Source of the DNA: Caldilineaceae bacterium
Lineage (GTDB): Bacteria > Chloroflexota > Anaerolineae > Caldilineales > Caldilineaceae
Reading direction: 5' to 3'
Assembly: GCA_020634815.1 (NCBI GenBank)
Contig: JACKBA010000055.1
Coordinates: forward strand, 1 to 28,649
Length of the DNA: 28,649 bases
The position numbers and the translations under genes were made by a program. Below the pieces are notes generated by a model, which worked only from the letters and a program-made list of their open reading frames with translations, was not told the origin of the DNA and did not search any database. Shown here piece by piece: positions 1 to 7,772 of this stretch; position 1 is the stretch's first letter, and each line of letters opens with the position of its first letter.

Positions 1-320
1 GCGCGCGTGATCTGCGGCTCGCGTTGCTCAACGAGCCAGCACGGCGCGGTGAGAATCGTCTTGGCGGTCTGCGTGACAATCTGGGAGTTTTCCGTTTCCA
101 GGTAATAGTTGAGGATCTGGGACTTCGTGTTGTTGTCCGCGCTGTGTGTCTGGTACAGGACCAAATCGGTGACGCGCGAAAGCTCCCACTGTCCCTCGAG
201 CGGATCGTCGGTCGAGAAGTCGGGGTCCTGAGCATGAACTGTCACGGGAATTGCGAGCAGAAAGATCGCAAAGGCCATGGCCACCAGCGGGCGAAGCGAG
301 CGCAGTAATGGGCGGTTCAT
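1..320 (-). CDS. Secreted protein of unknown function, N-terminal part only
   Basis: The reading frame starts at ATG 318-320 on the minus strand and is still open at base 1, giving 106 codons with the C-terminus outside the window. The first 30 residues form a clear signal peptide: a basic start (MNRPLLRSLRPL), a hydrophobic core (VAMAFAIFLLAIPV) and a likely cleavage after VHA, leaving a mature start QDPDFSTDDP. The mature part contains QWELSRVTDLVLYQTHSADN and a single Cys (APCWLVEQ). I do not recognise a family. It lies 156 bp downstream of the alkyl sulfatase gene on the same strand, but a strong hairpin separates them, so co-transcription is uncertain. No good Shine-Dalgarno sits at normal spacing; AAAGG lies about 12 bases upstream, inside a seven-codon mini-ORF (starting at an ATG in the leader) whose TGA overlaps this ATG. 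The signal peptide argues strongly that the frame is real. Confidence 0.75.
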   Translation of the reverse strand, partial: MNRPLLRSLRPLVAMAFAIFLLAIPVTVHAQDPDFSTDDPLEGQWELSRVTDLVLYQTHSADNNTKSQILNYYLETENSQIVTQTAKTILTAPCWLVEQREPQITR

Positions 321-356
321 GAGGAGTCGTGGCCTTTCATGGTCACTGGCACTGCG

Positions 357-399
357 CCGCCCGGAGCGGAGTGTTCAAAGCGCACTCCGCTCCGGGCGG
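357..399 (-). terminator. 17-bp perfect hairpin downstream of the alkyl sulfatase gene
   Basis: Two perfectly complementary 17-base arms (357-373 and 383-399, CCGCCCGGAGCGGAGTG and its complement) enclose a 9-base loop. It lies 78 bases past the stop codon of the alkyl sulfatase on the minus strand and 37 bases before the next gene. There is no T-run after it, so it is not a classical intrinsic terminator. It may be a U-tract-independent terminator or an mRNA 3'-end stabiliser. Confidence 0.5.
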
Positions 400-476
400 T
401 ACAGACCACCTGGTCACGGTCTAGAACTCACCGGCGACCAGCCAATTGCGTGTCGGGGTGAGGGGCAGCTACGGTG

Positions 477-2570
477 CTACGGCGTCACGATGTTGAAGTT
501 GGTGTCGAAGGTCTCGAACATGGCGAAGAACTCGATGACCTTGAGAATGTCGCCGGTGATCGTGATCTTGCCGTTGTCGATTTCGATCTGCGCGGTCGTG
601 TCACCCTGGATGATGCCGGCAAGTGTCGCCGTGTCGATCGTGATCGTGGCAGCGGCGGAGGGGTTCTGCTCGGACAGCGTGTGGTTGACGACCGAGTTCT
701 CGAGTTGGGTCCACGCCGTCTCGCTCTTGTCGGCGACGACCCAGTTCAGGATGATGTTCTGCCCCTCGGCGCGGCGTGCACTCAAGTGGATGGCAAGGAA
801 GTCAAAGAGCTGGTCGAGTGAGATTGCACTCAGGACCTGGATGCTGCCCTTGCTGTACGAACCCTTGTCGGTGTTGACACCGTTGCGCAACTCTTCGGCG
901 CCGGTGAGATAGAAGTTGCGCCATGGCCCGGCTTCGGCCTGGTAGCCGAGCTGCTCGAGGGTGTCGGCCTGGAGATAGAGGGCTTCCTGGTTGGTGGGGT
1001 CGGCAAAGACGAGGTGGTTGACCAGTTCGGCGACCCAGCGATATTCGCCGCGGGCATAGGCCGCCTTGGCGGCGGTGAGCACGGCGTCGGCGCCACCCAT
1101 GAGCTCGACGTACTTCGCACTGGACTCCGCCGGCGGCAGCGGGTGGAGGTTGGCCGGGTTGCCGTCGAACCAGCCGAGGTAGAGGTCGTAGACGGCCTTG
1201 ACATTGTGGCTCAACGAGCCGTAGTAGCCCCGGCTGGACCAGGTCTGTTCCTGGCTGCGCGGCAGGCGAATCATCTCGGCGATCTCGACGGGGGTGTAGC
1301 CCTGGTTGGCCAGGTTGAGCGTCTGGTCGTTGATGAAGCGGTAGAGGTCGCGCTGGATCTCAAGGTGGTTGACCACTTCGGTGTTGCCCCAGACCGGCCA
1401 GTGGTGCATGTTGAAGAGCACTTCCACGTCATCGCCCCATAGGTCGAGCGCCTCGTTGAGATACTTGGACCACGCCAATGCGTCGCGCACTTTGGCGCCG
1501 CGCAGTGAATAGACGTTGTGCATGGTGTGCGTGGCATCTTCGGCGCCGTTGAGTGCCTTCAGTTCCGGCATGTACCAGAGCATCTCGGAGGGCGCCTCGG
1601 AATTGGGTGCCAGCAGGAACTCGAAGGTCATGCCGTCGATGACCCTGGTTTCGCCCGTCACGCTGATGGTTTGGGTCGGCGCCAGGAGACTGTTCGATCC
1701 TTCGGAGATGGTCGTACCCAGCCCGGTGCCGACGCCCTGACGCGGGCCGCCTGGGATCAGCGTGCCGTACATGTAGTTGGCGCGGCGACCCATGGCGCCG
1801 CCCGCATAGATGTTCTCCGCGGTGGCCGCCGCCAGGAACCCGACCGGCGCATAGATCTCCACGCCGTTGTCGACTTCCTGCTGCGAGGTGACGCCGAGCA
1901 CGCCGCCCCAGTGATCGACGTGGCTGTGCGTGTAGATGACGGCGACGACATTCTGCATGGGGCGGTTGGCGCGGTAGAGGGCGAGTGCCGCCTCGGCGGT
2001 CTCGACGGAGACCAGCGGGTCGACGATGATGAGACCGGTGTCGCCCTCGATGATCGTCATGTTCGACAGGTCGGCGTTGCGCACCTGGTAGAGGCGGTCG
2101 GTGACCTTGAAGAGACCGGCGACGTTGGCCAGTTGCGACTCGCGCCAGAGGCTGGGGTTGACCGTGTCCGGTGCGAGGGCATCCAGCGTGATGAAGCTGA
2201 ACTTCTCCGGGTCCCAGGCCACGCCGCTGCCGTCGGTGGTAGAGATTACCTGGGTGGGCAGCGGGGCGATGAGGCCGCGCTGGACGTCGGTGAATGCCTG
2301 GGTGTTATCGAAGGGGAGCTCAATCTTGAGCCGTTCGTTGAGCGCCTTGGTGAAGGCGGTCGCGTCCTTTGGCTCTTTTGGTCCAAGGGGTGGCAGGGTT
2401 GTTGGGAGGTCCTGACCGCCGGCAACGTAGGGGAGGAAAAAGAAGTCCGATGCCTGTGGCGAGTCGCCGGCTGAAGGGTCGACGTCCTGGGCAAAGATGA
2501 CGGAGCGCAGTCCGCCGGCAAGCAGCAGTGCCAGTAACAAGATGATGAGCGATCTGGAAAGTCTGTTCAT
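477..2570 (-). CDS. Secreted alkyl sulfatase, SdsA1/BDS1-type metallo-beta-lactamase fold
   Basis: A 697-aa protein predicted to hydrolyse primary alkyl sulfate esters such as dodecyl sulfate to alcohol and sulfate outside the membrane. The start at ATG 2568-2570 is chosen because AGGAG precedes it and it opens a signal peptide (MNRLSRSLIILLLALLLAGG, probable cleavage near VIFA-QD); the frame continues upstream but without coding character. The metallo-beta-lactamase domain shows the two-zinc motif THSHVDHWGG at about residue 212. The further acidic and His ligands of this family are present: PSEM, GAEDATH and FNMHHWPVWG. A dimerisation domain follows, and the last ~120 residues match the SCP2-like C-terminal domain of alkyl sulfatases. 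Soon after the signal peptide there is a hydrophobic tag FFFLPYVAGGQ, also seen in other exported proteins here. The promoter carries three SARP-like repeats, suggesting control by the BTAD regulator encoded 0.7 kb upstream. The fold assignment is firm; the substrate is inferred from the family. Confidence 0.9.
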   Translation of the reverse strand: MNRLSRSLIILLLALLLAGGLRSVIFAQDVDPSAGDSPQASDFFFLPYVAGGQDLPTTLPPLGPKEPKDATAFTKALNERLKIELPFDNTQAFTDVQRGLIAPLPTQVISTTDGSGVAWDPEKFSFITLDALAPDTVNPSLWRESQLANVAGLFKVTDRLYQVRNADLSNMTIIEGDTGLIIVDPLVSVETAEAALALYRANRPMQNVVAVIYTHSHVDHWGGVLGVTSQQEVDNGVEIYAPVGFLAAATAENIYAGGAMGRRANYMYGTLIPGGPRQGVGTGLGTTISEGSNSLLAPTQTISVTGETRVIDGMTFEFLLAPNSEAPSEMLWYMPELKALNGAEDATHTMHNVYSLRGAKVRDALAWSKYLNEALDLWGDDVEVLFNMHHWPVWGNTEVVNHLEIQRDLYRFINDQTLNLANQGYTPVEIAEMIRLPRSQEQTWSSRGYYGSLSHNVKAVYDLYLGWFDGNPANLHPLPPAESSAKYVELMGGADAVLTAAKAAYARGEYRWVAELVNHLVFADPTNQEALYLQADTLEQLGYQAEAGPWRNFYLTGAEELRNGVNTDKGSYSKGSIQVLSAISLDQLFDFLAIHLSARRAEGQNIILNWVVADKSETAWTQLENSVVNHTLSEQNPSAAATITIDTATLAGIIQGDTTAQIEIDNGKITITGDILKVIEFFAMFETFDTNFNIVTP

Positions 2571-2639
2571 TTCGGTCCTTCTCCTTCGATTTTGTGTGCC
2601 CTGGTGCAACGCAACACGGTCGTGCGGTGCGTGTAGCGC

Positions 2640-2685
2640 AGTGTAGCGAGCGTTCGTCCCTTGAACGTCCCTTGGAACGTCCCTT
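2640..2685 (-). promoter_or_regulatory. Alkyl sulfatase promoter with three SARP-like direct repeats
   Basis: Read on the minus strand, AAGGGACG occurs three times exactly, at 2685-2678, 2673-2666 and 2662-2655, with start-to-start spacings of 12 and 11 bp, about one helical turn. Nine bases after the last copy is TACACT (2645-2640), a good -10 hexamer with no -35 of its own. Direct heptamer repeats at 11-bp spacing about 8 bp before the -10 are the established binding architecture of SARP/AfsR activators, and a gene for such a regulator is next door. The pattern is visible in the sequence; binding is inferred. Confidence 0.65.
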
Positions 2686-2775
2686 GCCTGAAATCGGAGC
2701 GGCGGTGGGCACGCGAGCTGCATCTGGCCCAGTAATTTAAGGCAGCCTACGGCCATCGCCGACCGTTTCGGGCAG

Positions 2776-2804
2776 TTGACGTGCTGCCCGCTTTGCGCTA
2801 TAAG
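2776..2804 (+). promoter_or_regulatory. Near-consensus sigma-70 promoter facing the BTAD regulator
   Basis: TTGACG (2776-2781) and TATAAG (2799-2804) are separated by exactly 17 bp. Transcription would start near 2811 and run rightwards, antisense through the 71-aa gene (2946-3161) and on to the BTAD regulator at 3257. It could supply the regulator with a long leader or make an antisense RNA. No convincing reading frame follows it directly. Confidence 0.5.
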
Positions 2805-2945
2805 CAATGACCTGCCTGCCTACGTGTTCGCCTGGATCGCGCAGGTAAGCGAGAGCCGTCGCTCGCGTAGCCAGTGGTTGATGTTGCCTTCTTGTGTGCG
2901 CAAGGGGGTGGATGTGCGCTATGCTTCCCGTCGTTGCGCCGGCAT

Positions 2946-3161
2946 CTACGGTACTTCAGGGTCGCTGCGATCGGCTTCCTCCGTTTCTTGAGCAGCCGCG
3001 TCGGCCATGGCGGTAAGCATGTGTCGGATCAGTTCGATCTCGGTGGCGAATTGCATGGTGGTTTGGGTGCGTACATCTTGAAGCGACGCACGCCAGTGGC
3101 GCTCACCTTCTCCGCGCTGAAAGCGGACTAGAAAGGCGAGGTATCGGCTCTGTCTGGTCAT
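2946..3161 (-). CDS. 71-aa small protein with an FLVRF...WRASL...T motif
   Basis: ATG at 3159-3161, stop at 2946-2948. The sequence YLAFLVRFQRGEGERHWRAS, followed by QDVRT and a short helix (FATEIELIRHMLTAM), resembles small Chloroflexota proteins of the form 'YLLRLW..., WRASLE.P.TGE, F..LEAL..FL'. These are often found near regulators and have no assigned function. The recognition is from memory of the pattern. There is no signal peptide or membrane segment, and the C-terminus is acidic. No Shine-Dalgarno precedes the ATG. A -10-like TACCCT at 3173-3168 would place the transcript start on or next to the ATG, so the mRNA may be leaderless. The gene is divergent from the BTAD regulator, with the repeat-type operator between them, suggesting shared control. 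Confidence 0.65.
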   Translation of the reverse strand: MTRQSRYLAFLVRFQRGEGERHWRASLQDVRTQTTMQFATEIELIRHMLTAMADAAAQETEEADRSDPEVP

Positions 3162-3167
3162 GGCGGC

Positions 3168-3201
3168 AGGGTACCAGCCAAACGTCCTTTGATCGTCCCT
3201 T
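3168..3201 (-). promoter_or_regulatory. Two SARP-like direct repeats between the 71-aa gene and the BTAD regulator
   Basis: Read on the minus strand, AAGGGACG (3201-3194) and AAAGGACG (3190-3183) are spaced 11 bp apart. TACCCT (3173-3168) begins 9 bases after the second copy, the same distance as in the alkyl sulfatase promoter. The orientation fits activation of the 71-aa gene. The site also lies 56-74 bp upstream of the regulator's GTG, so autoregulation is possible. The pattern is seen directly; function is inferred. Confidence 0.6.
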
Positions 3202-3256
3202 CACTCTCGGCGCTGGCCTTCAGCGGGATTGGTGATGCGCAGGAAGGTACGACACG

Positions 3257-6200
3257 GTGATCCAGAAAATCAGCCTGTTGGGGCCGCTCGAAATCGAGAG
3301 CGACGGGCAGGCTGCGGAGATCATGAAGTCAAAGCAGGGTTGCGCCCTGTTGAGTTACCTGCTGGTGACGCGGCGCGTACACAGCCGCGAGTCGATCGCG
3401 GCGCTGATCTGGGATGGTCCCTCGACGCCCGACACGCTGCGCTATCTACGCAAGTTGCTCTATCGCCTGGGGCCGCTTCTGCCGGAACTTCAGGTTTCTC
3501 GCCATCAAGTTGCCTATACCCCGGATGATCACGTCGCCGTTGACCTCTACACGTTGACGGCAGCCCTGGCCGGCAGCGACATCGAGTCGCTCGCCGAGGC
3601 GCTCATGCTCTACCGCGGCGAACTGCTTGCCGGCTTCCACCTGCCGGAGGCGCTCGGGTTTGCCGAATGGCTGGCGGTGGAGCGGGAACGACTCCGCCGG
3701 CTGGCCGCTGACGGGTTTCGCACCGTCTGCGACGCCTATGCTGCAAGCGCACACTGGCAGCAGGGCATTGCCGTGGCCCGGCGCTGGCTCATGCTGGATC
3801 CGCTGGATGAGGAAGCCCAACGCCGCCTCATGGAGTTTCTGGCGGCCGACGGCCAGGTCGCCGCCGCGCTCAGCCAGTTCGAGTCATTGCGTTCGCGCCT
3901 GTGGAGCGAGTTGGAGGTCACCCCCGAGCTTGCAACGGTCGAACTGGTGCAACGGTTGGAGCAACTGAAGCCGGCGAACCATCTTCAGTTGGAACGCACC
4001 CACGACGAGGGTCCGCAGGTTGACTTGCCCGAACCAGGCACTCTGCCCGTGCCCGGAATGCTGCCGGCGCGCTCAGTCCTTCCCCACCACTACAATGCCG
4101 TCTTTATCGGGCGCTCAACGGAGTTGCTCTGGTTGGCGGAGCGTCTGCTGCCGGGCCGACCGGACAACAATCGGATCGTCCGGACGGTCGCCGTGACGGG
4201 GATGGGCGGCCTGGGCAAAACGCAGTTGGCCGTAGAATACGCTTACCGCTATGGTCGCTACTATCCTGGCGGCGTCTACTGGATCGGCTTTGCCGACGGC
4301 GAGAGTGTCCCGGAAGGCATTGCGGCACTGGGCGGCGAGCGCGGCATGAGGCTCTATCGGGATGCCGACTCGTTCTCACTCGCCGAGTGCGTCGCCCGCG
4401 TTCAGCGCGAATGGCAGGAGCCGATTTCCCGGCTCCTCATCTTCGATAATTGCGAGGATGAGGGGTTAGCAATGCAGTGGCTCCCGGTATCCGGTGGGTG
4501 CAGCGTGTTGATGACAAGCCGCCGTTCCGAATGGACGGCAGGGTTGCCGATTGCCGTCTTGTCGCTTAAAGCGCTGCCGCGTGCAGAGAGCGCGGCGTTC
4601 CTCGAACGCGTCGTCGGGCGGATCAGCGCCGAGGATGCCCACCTGATTGCAGAGGAAGTCGGCGATCTGCCGCTGGCGCTACACCTGGCGGCGCAATTTC
4701 TGAAACAGCACGCCTCCGCTACGCCGCACTCCTATCTGGCCCAACTCCGGGCGGGGAATGTGCTGCGCCACGCTTCGTTCCGCGCCAGCAGCGGCCAGTA
4801 CTCGCCGACACACCACGAGATGGATGTGGAACGCACATTCATGGTGAGTTTCCGGCAACTGAGTGCCCATGACGAAGCCGATGCACTCGCGCTGAAGCTT
4901 CTGGCCAGCGCGGCTTGCTATGCTCCGGCCACGCCGATTCCGCAATCACTGCTCCTTGCTTCGGCAGGTGTGAATGGTTCCGATGTCATGCAGTTATTTG
5001 TGGCCGAAAATGCGATCCTTCGTTTGGTCAATCTCGGCCTGCTGAACCGGACGAATAGCGATAGTGTTTCGATGCACCGGTTGATCGGCGCCTTCGCCCG
5101 CGAAACACTGAGCGAGGAGGACGGTGTGCTGTCGCACATCGCCGAGGCTGTAGCCCGGACAATCGTGCAGGCCGTGTCGCCCAGCCTGGCGCGTTCTCCC
5201 TACCAGATCAAACTGCCCTGTTCTGTTGCCCACCTGCGCTACATCCTGGGCAGCGTACGCCGCGTAGAGAGCCGTTGGTTTGTATTGATTGCCGCGGCGC
5301 TGGGGCAACACCTGGATATGATTGCCGACTATGAGGAGGCGCAAGAAATTCTGGAGCAGGCTATCCATGACTCCGAGGCGTTGGCCGACCCCAGAGCCGC
5401 CGCGACCACCGAGTTTCTACTGGCACGTACGTTGGCCAATCGCGGATTCGACGGTGACGCGCTGGCACATATCGAGCTGGCTGAAGCGGCCCTGCACAGG
5501 GGCGCGGCCAACGGCGAATTGCACCTGGCGGATGTGCTCTCCGAAAAGGGTTGGATCGCGAGCCGGCTCGGCGATGTGAACGCGGCGATGGCTGCCGCGG
5601 GCAGGAGTTACGAGCTGAACCGTGAATCAGGCGATATTTCGGGCATGATTGAGGCATTGAATCTGCTCGGCGTATTGCACTATTACATGATGGAAGAATA
5701 TGGGCTGGGCACCTCCTACCTGGAACATGCCCTGGAGTTGATGGACCGCAACAAGATCTCCCAAGGTCGGGCAAGTGTTCTGGCAAACCTTGGCGAGAGC
5801 AGGCGTCTCCAGGGGCACTACGAACAGGCACTCGCGCTGCACGAAGCCGCCTTGCAGCAATCACGGCTTGCCGGGAACCGCACGCAGGAATTCATGCAGC
5901 GCAACAACCTGCATGGCACACAGGCCGAAGCAGGCATGTATCGAGCCGCAGTGGCGGGCCTGGAGGCCTTGATCGAGGAGGTGCCCACCGATTGGCGGAT
6001 TTTGCCGGAGACCTATGGCTATCTGGCTGAGGCCTATCTTGGCGCCAGGCAATTGCGTCCCGCGCAGGAGGCAGCGCAGTTGGCGCTTGCTCATGCAGAG
6101 GCAACCGGCAATCCACGCGATCTGGCCGGCGCGTGGCAGGTCATGGCGCGCGTTGTCGCCGCCGGCGGAAGCCGGCTATCGGCCGGCTCCAGCGGCGCCT

Positions 6201-6469
6201 CTACGCTCTCTGCGCGCGACTGTTATGCTGAGAGTCTGAAGCGCTATACAGAGCTGAATCTGCGACGTGATGTTGCTATCACGCTATGGCATTGGGCCGA
6301 GTGCGAGTTGGCGCAGGGGGATGTCGCAAGGGGCACAGCGATGGTCCGCAGAGCGCGCGAGCTCTTTACTACCCTGAAGCTATCCGGCTTGGTGGGTCAG
6401 ATGGCCGATTCGCTCGCAGTCGCCGGATTCTCCGAGCTGGCGTCCCTTTCACGGCCCATGGTCGGATGA
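3257..6469 (+). CDS. SARP-like transcriptional regulator: winged helix, BTAD, NB-ARC ATPase, TPR
   Basis: A 1070-aa cytoplasmic STAND-class activator. The GTG start at 3257 is supported by AGGAAGG at 3241-3247. Residues ~1-95 form an OmpR-like winged helix opening with IQKISLLGPLEI, the typical SARP start. Residues ~95-245 are the BTAD helical domain (YRGELLAGF, LDPLDEEAQRRLMEFLAADG). The NB-ARC ATPase spans ~280-600, with Walker A GMGGLGKTQ near 315-325, Walker B RLLIFDN near 392, a sensor-like VLMTSRR and a GLPL-like DLPLALHLAA. The rest is TPR-like helices (NLLGVLHYYM, ANLGESRRLQGHYEQALALH). In this family ATP binding and a TPR-sensed signal control DNA binding to direct repeats near -35. 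Such repeats occur upstream of the alkyl sulfatase and in the gap just before this gene, making those genes the likely targets. The inducer is unknown; an alkyl sulfate or its product would be a reasonable guess. Confidence 0.9.
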   Translation: MIQKISLLGPLEIESDGQAAEIMKSKQGCALLSYLLVTRRVHSRESIAALIWDGPSTPDTLRYLRKLLYRLGPLLPELQVSRHQVAYTPDDHVAVDLYTLTAALAGSDIESLAEALMLYRGELLAGFHLPEALGFAEWLAVERERLRRLAADGFRTVCDAYAASAHWQQGIAVARRWLMLDPLDEEAQRRLMEFLAADGQVAAALSQFESLRSRLWSELEVTPELATVELVQRLEQLKPANHLQLERTHDEGPQVDLPEPGTLPVPGMLPARSVLPHHYNAVFIGRSTELLWLAERLLPGRPDNNRIVRTVAVTGMGGLGKTQLAVEYAYRYGRYYPGGVYWIGFADGESVPEGIAALGGERGMRLYRDADSFSLAECVARVQREWQEPISRLLIFDNCEDEGLAMQWLPVSGGCSVLMTSRRSEWTAGLPIAVLSLKALPRAESAAFLERVVGRISAEDAHLIAEEVGDLPLALHLAAQFLKQHASATPHSYLAQLRAGNVLRHASFRASSGQYSPTHHEMDVERTFMVSFRQLSAHDEADALALKLLASAACYAPATPIPQSLLLASAGVNGSDVMQLFVAENAILRLVNLGLLNRTNSDSVSMHRLIGAFARETLSEEDGVLSHIAEAVARTIVQAVSPSLARSPYQIKLPCSVAHLRYILGSVRRVESRWFVLIAAALGQHLDMIADYEEAQEILEQAIHDSEALADPRAAATTEFLLARTLANRGFDGDALAHIELAEAALHRGAANGELHLADVLSEKGWIASRLGDVNAAMAAAGRSYELNRESGDISGMIEALNLLGVLHYYMMEEYGLGTSYLEHALELMDRNKISQGRASVLANLGESRRLQGHYEQALALHEAALQQSRLAGNRTQEFMQRNNLHGTQAEAGMYRAAVAGLEALIEEVPTDWRILPETYGYLAEAYLGARQLRPAQEAAQLALAHAEATGNPRDLAGAWQVMARVVAAGGSRLSAGSSGASTLSARDCYAESLKRYTELNLRRDVAITLWHWAECELAQGDVARGTAMVRRARELFTTLKLSGLVGQMADSLAVAGFSELASLSRPMVG

Positions 6470-6499
6470 CGATGGGGCAACTCCAGGTGCGTTGCGTGC

Positions 6500-6505
6500 T
6501 ATAAT
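6500..6505 (+). promoter_or_regulatory. TATAAT -10 box for the hydroxyacid dehydrogenase gene
   Basis: A perfect TATAAT lies 42 bp before the GTG at 6547. The -35 position has only a weak match. Transcription would begin near 6512, downstream of an in-frame ATG at 6508, which argues that the GTG, not that ATG, is the start codon. Confidence 0.45.
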
Positions 6506-6546
6506 GCATGGCGACAGATGAACCACCACACGAAAGGACAACCACC

Positions 6547-7524
6547 GTGACCGTGCCTGCCCTGACCCACGTCTGGCTGGAGGCGCCGCTCTTCGACGAT
6601 GTGCTGGCGCGGCTGCCGGCCGGCGTCGCCGTCATTCGCCCGGCTGCCCAGGCGCCGGTCTTCAGCAACGCCGCGCCCGCCCAGGCGATCCTCGCCTCCT
6701 CCATGCTGCGCTACGACGCCACCCTCATGGATGCCTGCCCGAATCTGCGCCTCATCGCGCGCACGGGCATCGGCGTGGACAACGTCGACCTGGCCGCGGC
6801 CACGGCGCGCGGCATCGTCGTGACGAACACGCCGGACGGGCCGAGCGAGTCGACCGCCGAGCATACGGTCGCCATGCTGCTGGCGCTGGCCAAGCGGCTC
6901 AAGCAGGGCAACGACAACCTGGCCGCCGGCAAGTGGGGGCCGCGCTCGGGCGTGCTGGTTGGCACGGAGGTGCAGGGCAAGACGCTGGGGCTGGTGGGGC
7001 TGGGGCGCATCGGCCGCCGCGTGGCGGAGATCTGCCGGCTGGCCTTTGGCATGCGCGTGCTGGCCTACGACCCCTTCGTGCCGGACGACGCGGCCGCGGC
7101 CATGGGCGTCACGCCCGCGCCGCTGGAGATGGTGATCGCCGAGGCGGACTTCCTCTCGCTGCACGTGCCGGCCACCCCGGAGACGGTGCGGCTCATGAAC
7201 GCCGAGCGTCTGGCGGCCATGAAGCCAGGCAGCTATCTGCTCAACCTGGCGCGCGGGCCGCTGGTGGACGAAGCCGCGCTGCTCGACGCGCTGGATCGCG
7301 GCCACCTGGCCGGCGCCGGGCTGGATGTCTTCGACCCCGAGCCGCCGGCGCTCGATTCGCGGCTGCGCGCACATCTCAGCGTCATCGCCACCCCACACGT
7401 CGCGTCACTCACCCTCGACGGCCGCCGGCGCATGGAGGAGATGGCGATGGATCGCCTGCTGGCCTTCTTCCACGGCGAGCGCCCGGCCGACATCGTCAAC
7501 CCGGCGGCATGGCCTCCGCGCTAG
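6547..7524 (+). CDS. D-isomer-specific 2-hydroxyacid dehydrogenase, NAD(P)-dependent
   Basis: A 325-aa cytoplasmic oxidoreductase interconverting a 2-oxoacid and a D-2-hydroxyacid. The Rossmann motif GLGRIGRRVAEICRLAFGM lies near residues 152-170, followed by the acidic YDPF (residues 175-178) that prefers NAD. The catalytic triad is visible: Arg in LARGPLVDEAALLDAL, Glu in LDVFDPEPP and His in ATPHVAS. The region around ARTGIGVDNVD and the length resemble phosphoglycerate dehydrogenase-like enzymes without the C-terminal ACT domain. The exact substrate (3-phosphoglycerate, glyoxylate, hydroxypyruvate or another) cannot be read from sequence. GTG 6547 is preferred because AAGGA sits 8 bases before it and the frame then starts with VPALTHVWLE; an upstream ATG at 6508 would add a hydrophilic tail and lies before the predicted transcript start. 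Confidence 0.88.
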   Translation: MTVPALTHVWLEAPLFDDVLARLPAGVAVIRPAAQAPVFSNAAPAQAILASSMLRYDATLMDACPNLRLIARTGIGVDNVDLAAATARGIVVTNTPDGPSESTAEHTVAMLLALAKRLKQGNDNLAAGKWGPRSGVLVGTEVQGKTLGLVGLGRIGRRVAEICRLAFGMRVLAYDPFVPDDAAAAMGVTPAPLEMVIAEADFLSLHVPATPETVRLMNAERLAAMKPGSYLLNLARGPLVDEAALLDALDRGHLAGAGLDVFDPEPPALDSRLRAHLSVIATPHVASLTLDGRRRMEEMAMDRLLAFFHGERPADIVNPAAWPPR

Positions 7525-7545
7525 ACTGGCCTTATTCGCTGATTA

Positions 7546-7554
7546 TGGTATACT
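7546..7554 (+). promoter_or_regulatory. Extended -10 promoter before the 66-aa gene
   Basis: TGG followed by TATACT (7549-7554) is an extended -10 element; no clear -35 is present, which is common for such promoters. Transcription from about 7561 would produce a leader of about 210 bases before the ATG at 7773. Confidence 0.45.
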
Positions 7555-7558
7555 GTCG

Positions 7559-7752
7559 GAAGCCGTCTACGTTCCCGACTGGGAAATGGGTACGTGCTTC
7601 GGTGTTCCCGTGACTGTCGATTCCCCCTGGAGTTCTCCCCTGAGCAAAGACGGTCGACAGGGCGCCAGAGTGGTTTGCGGTTGGTCCCACGTTGTGTGGT
7701 GACAGCGACGCTCGCCGCAGTGATGGCTGCCAAGAAGCGTTTCCCGCAAGGG
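7559..7752 (+). promoter_or_regulatory. Candidate structured 5' leader RNA
   Basis: The interval between the extended -10 promoter and the 66-aa gene has a run of nested complementary segments. Stem 1: GAAGC (7559-7563) with GCTTC (7596-7600), CGT with ACG, and inner TTCCC/GGGAA closed by GACT. Stem 2: CTGTCGA (7614-7620) with TCGACAG (7654-7660). Stem 3: GGCGCCA (7661-7667) with TGGCTGCC (7724-7731, one bulge), inner TGCGG/CCGCA and tip CCAC/GTGG. A short CCC-GCAA-GGG hairpin ends 20 bases before the ATG. I cannot match it to a known riboswitch class. The pairings were found by eye; no folding energy was computed. Confidence 0.35.
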
Positions 7753-7772
7753 TGGTTCAGAAGAGGAGGAGT

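Larger units (their letters stand above)
2571..2945. other. 375-bp regulatory intergenic region
   Basis: No convincing gene lies between the alkyl sulfatase and the 71-aa protein. The stretch holds the alkyl sulfatase leader with AAGGAGAAGG before its ATG, the repeat-type activator site at 2640-2685 and, facing the other way, a near-consensus sigma-70 promoter at 2776-2804. Short frames crossing it lack ribosome sites and plausible protein composition. Confidence 0.6.

Noticed and set aside
24..308. 94-codon plus-strand frame at the window start
   Set aside because: The complementary strand encodes a protein with a clear signal peptide; this frame starts with TTG and shows no ribosome site.
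6441..6448. A further SARP-like box (CGTCCCTT) near the dehydrogenase promoter
   Set aside because: A single copy inside the regulator's coding end with no partner at 10-12 bp; expected by chance.
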